DNA of 12,796 nt from positions 1 through 12,796 of the forward strand of contig JAUCNG010228857.1 of assembly GCA_032353305.1 (NCBI GenBank), in the 5' to 3' direction. The position numbers and the translations under genes are program-made. The notes beneath the pieces were generated by a model. That model saw only the letters and a list, made by a program, of their open reading frames with translations, was not told the DNA's origin and did no database searches. Origin of the DNA: Cephalothrix spiralis (lineage: Eukaryota; Nemertea; Palaeonemertea; Archinemertea; Cephalotrichidae). Positions 6,901-9,846 of the stretch are shown here, in pieces. Position 1 is the stretch's first letter; every line of letters starts with the position of its first letter.

Positions 6901-9346
6901 TTGTTTACAATACCTTCAACTCCTAAATCTTGAGATGTTGGCAGTTCTCCAGCTTCCAGATGATCTGGCAGAGGTTGCAATGACTTCGGCGTTGAACACA
7001 AACCTCGTATATTTGAGTGCTTTTCTGTAGCTTTACGGAATTCGGTGAAGATATTTGGTAACCTTTATAGTAAGAAGAAGAAATATATGGTACTACTAAT
7101 GTTTTGCTGCTTTGATCGATCTAATCATCTTGAGCGTTTGTTGGGCGAGACAAACGCTCAATATGGCGTGCCAGCTTTGATGAAAAGTTAATATATATTG
7201 GTGCAAACCCTGGCACATTATTCGTATAAATTCTTGATCATGTTCCGATACTCACTGAGCCATTTGAAAAGGTAAATCATCTTTATGTACAAGTGTTGAA
7301 CCCCATATTGATTTGACGGATGTTCCATCACAATTTTTCTTAATTGCCTCTTCTACATCAAGCTCCTCCTTCGTCACCTGCCATCAGTTAAATAATGATA
7401 TTAAGACACAGTGAAGTTAGGTACAAGCTATGTTAATTTCAATAATACATGTAGTGAAAATAAGATTATGACAAAATAATTAAACAGTAACTTTTATCAT
7501 GAGATACACTGTAGGGAAATAATATCATATGACGTGGACTGGTCTTGTGATCAGTTTAAGCCAATGAAATGCTGTAAATCAAAAGATTATCTTATAACAA
7601 ATAGTATTTGTCTATTTAAATAATTTTTACCATATTCTTAACTTCTGATTCGTTAATATCTCTATGTACGATCATAGACAAAAATGTTGAGCTAGAATTA
7701 ATTATTCAAAGCATGAAGTATGGTAATGGTAAATTGAAATTTGCATTCTATTTGAAAAAGGGTTAAATCATAAATTTAAAGTACTAATAAAAAACTGTGC
7801 ACTTGGTTGGCAGTTTACCTCTGATTGGAATACAATTGATGCGACATTTGGTTTACCAATATCTTTAATAATCTTTGGCAAAACATCTTCTGGTTTCCCT
7901 TGACGAATCACAAGTTCACTGAAATAAATCATGATTTTAGTACAAATTTGAATTATATATTCGAATGAAATATGTGACACTCACACTTTAAGGGTAATAT
8001 GTTTCGAAGTGCAGTTATTGATATTTATAGATTGAGACAAGTCAAAAACATCAACAAATTTATATACATGTATGTCATATATGATTAGTAGATATTACAC
8101 CAACAAAATAGTATAAATGTAATGTTAATTGCTCTAAAATATCCCTTTCCATGAGTCACAGTATATGGCTTGACATTGAAATTCATACCTTCCATATCTT
8201 TTCAGTGATTGCCTCAAATCATTTACACACTCTAAAAGGAATTTTGTGCGGTGTGATCCAGTTTTTGGAAGCTTGAAATGATAAGTACCAATAAAATGTC
8301 TCGGATCAAAGCAATACACTGGAATAATACGGCTACCATTCTCTAATGCCCATTGGATTATCTAGAAAATAAAAATGATTATACAAGCTTAATTAATTTG
8401 TTAAAGAGCCAAGCAAGGGAGCTGTTGTCAAAATCTCAGAAAACTTATTGTGCACTGTCTGTCACATTTCATTGCCTTCTAAGGGTGCTTGTCGCTTTCG
8501 TGTGTTTTAAAATGACTCAACTTGGGTATAAATAGAGGCAACATCTATGTCTCTGCTATTCATTGCCAGGAGTTTCAAATGGGGGACCGAACAAAAAAAC
8601 TCCTAAGTATCTCCTTATTTTAACACATAGCCAAATATTTTATGAAAATATAACACGATTGTAATTTGTATTTATATGTTAACATTCCAAGCTAAACTAT
8701 ATAGTTTAAATATACCGGTACCGCTTTTAAAAGGTCAGATAAATATTTAATAGCGATGTTTGTTTAGTAAAGTTTATATGCTGTAGTAACACATTTCATG
8801 ATTATATCTGTGTACTGTTAGCATAGATGCAGCCACAGCGAATGCATTCCAATGATAATCTTTGGAAGTGGCCTCTTTAAACAGATACCGTTAGTTCAAT
8901 TAAAAAATCAGTGCAATTGAGAATTTGGTGGTGAAAATTTTCAGGGTGAAATTCAATTTCTAGGAGTAAAATTTGTCAAGAGATTTTGTCATAATCTCAA
9001 ATTGGTGATCAAATTTTACTTCTGGATGATGATTTTGATCCCAGAAATTGAATCTCATCCTGTAAATTTTCACCATCAAATTTTTCGTTGCACTGAGCTA
9101 CATCACCACTGTAGAAACCTTCCATACATCTGATATAAATGTATAACAATCTAATAGCATTAAGAAAACATATGCAGTTGATTAGGTGCATTAACACATT
9201 TTGTGCTGCAGGTAAATTAGGAAACAAATCAATCAGCATAAATTTTCACTTTGCCTTGCGCACAAATTTCAAAAGTTTACCTCATTATCATGAAGTCGAA
9301 GATCATTTCTGAATAAATATATAATAAACTTGGATTTGGAAGTCAT
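877..9346 (-). CDS. cry-dash: DASH-type cryptochrome/photolyase, complete 12-exon gene
   Basis: Joined exons in transcript order are 9346-9281, 8361-8189, 7918-7819, 7377-7256, 7062-6914, 6170-6008, 5268-5099, 4304-4162, 3270-3196, 2742-2623, 2122-1949 and 978-877. This gives 1557 nt, or 518 residues, a normal length for an animal DASH protein. The family is a flavoprotein that repairs cyclobutane dimers, best on single-stranded or looped DNA. Residues about 7-150 form the photolyase alpha/beta domain ([20 protein letters not shown] at 38-45). About 204-480 form the FAD domain: [16 protein letters not shown] at 252-267, ELLWRDYF at 292-299, [16 protein letters not shown] at 335-350, NRGRQNVASF at 358-367 and SNYGNW at 394-399. 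The electron-transfer tryptophans can be placed by family alignment at W333, W376 and W399. No transit peptide precedes the first strand, so a nuclear or cytosolic site is likely (inference). All introns are GT-AG and all phases close. It is head to head with the gene starting at 9692. Confidence 0.97.
1269..1310 (+). repeat. short dispersed repeat, copy A
   Basis: It begins GGGCAGACACTAGGTG and continues with a spaced GACTCATGT block. The same stretch recurs at 5467 with a few substitutions over about 42 bp. Copy B ends in an inverted GTGTCTGTCC; copy A does not clearly do so. Confidence 0.65.
1509..1629. repeat. 121 bp imperfect palindrome (long hairpin)
   Basis: The core arms TTTTGAAACATGG and CCATGTTTCAAAA are perfect. 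Nested inside are ACAGCCC and GGGCTGT with a 2 nt loop. Outer arms continue with moderate pairing from GTAATGATAATG (1509-1520) to GTTATTATTAC (1619-1629). As RNA it would fold into one long hairpin. It looks like a tiny MITE-type fold-back element; a small-RNA precursor is the alternative. Confidence 0.8.
1949..2122 (-). CDS. cry-dash: cry-dash exon 11 (residues 428-485, end of FAD domain)
   Basis: It encodes [20 protein letters not shown], then MPWLLP, and ends with [20 protein letters not shown] plus M. The acceptor is TGTATTTCAG and the donor GTAGGT. Without splicing the frame continues for 11 codons and stops at 1915-1913, but phase and homology favour joining to 978. Confidence 0.94.
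2123..2622 (-). other. cry-dash intron 10 (500 bp)
   Basis: Donor GTAAGT, acceptor CAG. The tRNA-like SINE head lies right behind the donor. The rest is AT-rich with no further structure recognised. A plus-strand frame at 2403-2660 crosses the SINE and exon 10 and is not a gene. Confidence 0.75.
2555..2616 (-). repeat. tRNA-derived SINE-like head
   Basis: On the minus strand, GGAACTCAAGTTAGAG (2615-2600) resembles a pol III A box and tRNA D arm. GCGAG-TTCGACC-CTCGC (2581-2565) is a perfect T arm with 5 bp stem and 7 nt loop, carrying the B box. The anticodon region is deformed and the acceptor stem does not close, so this is a SINE head or tRNA relic, not a tRNA gene. It starts only 7 bp behind the exon 10 donor. 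Confidence 0.6.
2623..2742 (-). CDS. cry-dash: cry-dash exon 10 (residues 388-427)
   Basis: It encodes [20 protein letters not shown] and then [18 protein letters not shown], the FAD-proximal loop. N395 aligns with the Asn that contacts flavin N5 in E. coli photolyase, and W399 with the tryptophan nearest FAD. Both ends are phase 0; the donor is GTAAGT. Confidence 0.96.
2743..3195 (-). other. cry-dash intron 9 (453 bp)
   Basis: Donor GTTAGT, acceptor CAG. The open frames on both strands at 2853-3194 overlap one another and match no family I know. Nothing else is seen. Confidence 0.7.
3196..3270 (-). CDS. cry-dash: cry-dash exon 9 (residues 363-387)
   Basis: This 25-codon exon, [20 protein letters not shown] plus FESLL, is phase 0 at both ends. 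W376 is the middle tryptophan of the triad. The acceptor is TCTGTTTCAG and the donor GTTAGT. Confidence 0.95.
3422..3839. mobile_element. 418 bp MITE-like element with terminal inverted repeats
   Basis: The left end GGGTATACACGCCTAGTA and the reverse complement of the right end, GGGTATACACCCCTAATA, match at 16 of 18 positions. Both ends are flanked by TTTA (3418-3421 and 3840-3843), a possible 4 bp target duplication. There is no transposase frame, so it is non-autonomous. It contains one TGACGTCA (3650-3657). The superfamily is not clear. Confidence 0.6.
3650..3657. promoter_or_regulatory. CRE-type palindrome TGACGTCA
   Basis: A perfect CREB/ATF consensus inside the TIR element. The other two in the window are at 5057-5064 and 5542-5549. 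All three are intronic, so function is unproven. Confidence 0.35.
3961..4037 (+). repeat. tRNA-derived SINE-like head
   Basis: TATCAGTGTAGTTTATTCG (3971-3989) resembles an A box. GGTTCGAATCC (4019-4029) matches the pol III B box. Spacing between the boxes is tRNA-like, but the T stem is only partly paired and no acceptor stem closes. It belongs to a different family from the copy at 2555-2616. Confidence 0.5.
4162..4304 (-). CDS. cry-dash: cry-dash exon 8 (residues 315-362, active-site region)
   Basis: It encodes [20 protein letters not shown] followed by [20 protein letters not shown], the best conserved stretch of the photolyase/cryptochrome family. W333 corresponds to the surface tryptophan of the electron-transfer triad. 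The acceptor is TTTTTCTAG and the donor GTTAGA. It ends in phase 0. Confidence 0.97.
4305..5098 (-). other. cry-dash intron 7 (794 bp)
   Basis: Donor GTAAGT, acceptor TAG. A GC-richer block at about 4570-4870 contains short hairpins (GCATC...GATGC at about 4605-4621; AGTGG-T-CCACT at about 4641-4651). It differs in composition from its surroundings and is probably a decayed repeat, but I cannot assign it. TGACGTCA lies at 5057-5064. Confidence 0.6.
5057..5064. promoter_or_regulatory. CRE-type palindrome TGACGTCA
   Basis: A perfect CRE consensus within the extended palindrome AAATGACGTCATTT, 35 bp downstream (in transcript direction) of the exon 7 donor. This copy is not in a recognised element. 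Confidence 0.35.
5099..5268 (-). CDS. cry-dash: cry-dash exon 7 (residues 258-315, FAD domain)
   Basis: It encodes [19 protein letters not shown] and [19 protein letters not shown], both strong DASH signatures that contact FAD in the family. The vertebrate sequence I recall has LALGCISPR; here the third residue is His. The donor is GTAAGT. It ends in phase 1. Confidence 0.96.
5467..5525 (+). repeat. short dispersed repeat, copy B, with inverted ends
   Basis: It starts GGGCAGACACTAGG and ends CCGTGTCTGTCC, so its ends are inverted repeats of about 10-12 bp. The first 42 bp match copy A at 1269-1310 with a handful of differences. Confidence 0.65.
5542..5549. promoter_or_regulatory. CRE-type palindrome TGACGTCA
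   Basis: A perfect CRE consensus, 17 bp beyond the end of repeat copy B. It may have arrived with that repeat. Confidence 0.3.
6008..6170 (-). CDS. cry-dash: cry-dash exon 6 (residues 204-258, start of FAD domain)
   Basis: It carries [19 protein letters not shown], then YKETRNGM and STKFSPW, the entry to the FAD-binding helical domain. The acceptor is TTTATTTCAG and the donor GTAATG. The codon of W258 is split in phase 2. Confidence 0.95.
6171..6913 (-). other. cry-dash intron 5 (743 bp)
   Basis: Donor GTATTG, acceptor CAG. It holds a D-box-like TTACGTAA (6308-6315) overlapping a small hairpin (TAACAGG / CCTGTTA, 6313-6334). A GC-rich patch at about 6750-6805 has short stems (GCGCT...AGCGC; GCACC-ACGC-GGTGC). 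Confidence 0.65.
6308..6315. promoter_or_regulatory. intronic D-box-like palindrome TTACGTAA
   Basis: A perfect PAR-bZIP/E4BP4 consensus. It shares the 10-mer TTACGTAACA with the promoter copy at 9414. Chance alone could give one such site in a window this long and AT-rich. Confidence 0.3.
6914..7062 (-). CDS. cry-dash: cry-dash exon 5 (residues 154-203, interdomain linker)
   Basis: It encodes [19 protein letters not shown] and then a Pro/Leu-rich, acidic connector ([13 protein letters not shown]) joining the two domains. The acceptor is ATAAAG and the donor GTATTG. It ends in phase 1. The linker is the least conserved part of the family, so support comes from its first 20 residues and from phase. 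Confidence 0.9.
7130..7161. repeat. 12 bp perfect hairpin in intron 4
   Basis: TTGAGCGTTTGT pairs perfectly with ACAAACGCTCAA around the 8 nt loop TGGGCGAG. It lies in the 193 bp intron 4 (7063-7255), 68 bp from exon 5. Confidence 0.8.
7256..7377 (-). CDS. cry-dash: cry-dash exon 4 (residues 114-154)
   Basis: It holds the [15 protein letters not shown] helix and the family motif [13 protein letters not shown], which closes the N-terminal domain. The acceptor is GATGGCAG and the donor GTGAGT. It ends in phase 2. No long stop-free frame surrounds it, so it was found by homology and splice phase. Confidence 0.93.
7378..7818 (-). other. cry-dash intron 3 (441 bp)
   Basis: Donor GTAAAC, acceptor CAG. 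AT-rich, with no element, repeat or coding signal that I can support. Confidence 0.75.
7819..7918 (-). CDS. cry-dash: cry-dash exon 3 (residues 80-113)
   Basis: It encodes [16 protein letters not shown], the typical 'L.(I/V)R.GKPE.V' strand and helix of the photolyase N-domain. The acceptor is TTTATTTCAG and the donor GTAAAC. It ends in phase 0. Confidence 0.95.
8189..8361 (-). CDS. cry-dash: cry-dash exon 2 (residues 23-80)
   Basis: It continues the N-terminal domain with YCFDPRHF and the [14 protein letters not shown] helix start. The acceptor is TTTTCTAG and the donor GTATGA. It ends in phase 2, so Ser80 is split across the junction. The open frame around it simply reads into both introns. 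Confidence 0.95.
8362..9280 (-). other. cry-dash intron 1 (919 bp)
   Basis: Donor GTAAAC, acceptor TAG. Its notable content is the fold-back at 8908-9096. The plus-strand frame 8353-8535 and minus-strand frame 9009-9239 have no family resemblance. Confidence 0.75.
8908..9096. mobile_element. 189 bp fold-back element with nested hairpins
   Basis: The arms (about 8908-8972 and 9031-9096) are inverted copies over about 65 bp at roughly 80% identity. Both end in TCAGTGCAA (8908-8916) / TTGCACTGA (9088-9096). Inside, AGTAAAATTTG (8965-8975) pairs with CAAATTTTACT (9010-9020) and GAGATT pairs with AATCTC. Ends reading CAGTG are common in hAT-type MITEs, but I see no 8 bp target duplication. Confidence 0.65.
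9281..9346 (-). CDS. cry-dash: cry-dash exon 1 (residues 1-22, start codon)
   Basis: It encodes the first strand of the photolyase domain, including [16 protein letters not shown]. The ATG at 9346-9344 has A at -3, and an in-frame TGA lies at 9358-9356, so no longer N-terminus is possible in this exon. The donor GTAAAC follows directly, in phase 0. Confidence 0.95.
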
Positions 9347-9413
9347 TTTGATGATTCACTTTGATGAACGAATACCAAAGAACAGCAATTCGTGATTTTG
9401 TCTGCTGACGAAT

Positions 9414-9421
9414 TTACGTAA
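9414..9421. promoter_or_regulatory. D-box (PAR-bZIP site) TTACGTAA
   Basis: A perfect palindromic TTACGTAA, 67 bp upstream of the cry-dash ATG. In zebrafish, D-boxes mediate light-induced transcription of clock and photolyase genes through TEF/DBP/E4BP4-type factors (established). Their use here is inference. Confidence 0.5.
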
Positions 9422-9427
9422 CACGAA

Positions 9428-9437
9428 ACCGGAAGTG
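9428..9437 (+). promoter_or_regulatory. ETS/GABP-type site ACCGGAAGTG
   Basis: A perfect match to the GABP/ETS consensus, 6 bp from the D-box. Such sites are typical of TATA-less bidirectional promoters in animals. Confidence 0.55.
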
Positions 9438-9691
9438 TTGGATGATGAAGATCCCCTCTCTTCCAAAACCGCGATGTCCAGTAAATCTAAAATTTTATCG
9501 GAATCCGAAATGAGGTATTTATTTTTCAATATTTAGTCAATAACTGATATCATTATATAAATCTAATATATCAAAAATCTTTTTATATTTATTTAATATA
9601 TAATTCTTTTATTTTAAGAATGAATTTATAAAAAAAATTACTTTTTTCTCAAATAAATTCCGTAAAATGATATTTTTAATTGACACCTGTC

Positions 9692-9846
9692 ATGGCAGCC
9701 AATGCTTTGGCTGCTGTTTTCGGTTGGGTCCAGAGTTTTATCGATAAAGTCTTTCAAAGAAACGGTTCAAACAATGATTTTGATGATTTAACTAGAAATT
9801 ACAATTGTCTAAGTAATCAAGTATTGGTCTATGGTAAACTTACCAA
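9692..9846 (+). CDS. EF-hand-like gene, exon 1 (residues 1-52)
   Basis: It opens MAANALAAVFGWVQSFI and ends VLVYGKLTK, with donor GTAAGT in phase 2. Its codon use and uninterrupted frame, bounded by an upstream stop and a consensus donor, support it, although its own frame is short. Confidence 0.72.

Larger units (their letters stand above)
9347..9691. promoter_or_regulatory. divergent promoter between cry-dash and the EF-hand-like gene
   Basis: Only 345 bp separate the start codons of two oppositely directed genes, so this interval must carry both cores, unless the plus gene has a remote 5' exon. The half next to cry-dash (9347-9480) has the D-box and ETS sites; the other half (9515-9680) is very AT-rich. 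No clear TATA box in position is seen. Short upstream ATGs at 9442, 9445 and 9474 lie on the plus strand. Confidence 0.75.

Noticed and set aside
8353-8535. Plus-strand open frame of 60 codons
   Set aside because: It starts antisense to exon 2 and runs into intron 1, with no conserved motif.
9009-9239. Minus-strand open frame of 76 codons
   Set aside because: Part of it is one arm of the fold-back at 8908-9096, and it lies in intron 1 out of register with any splice phase.
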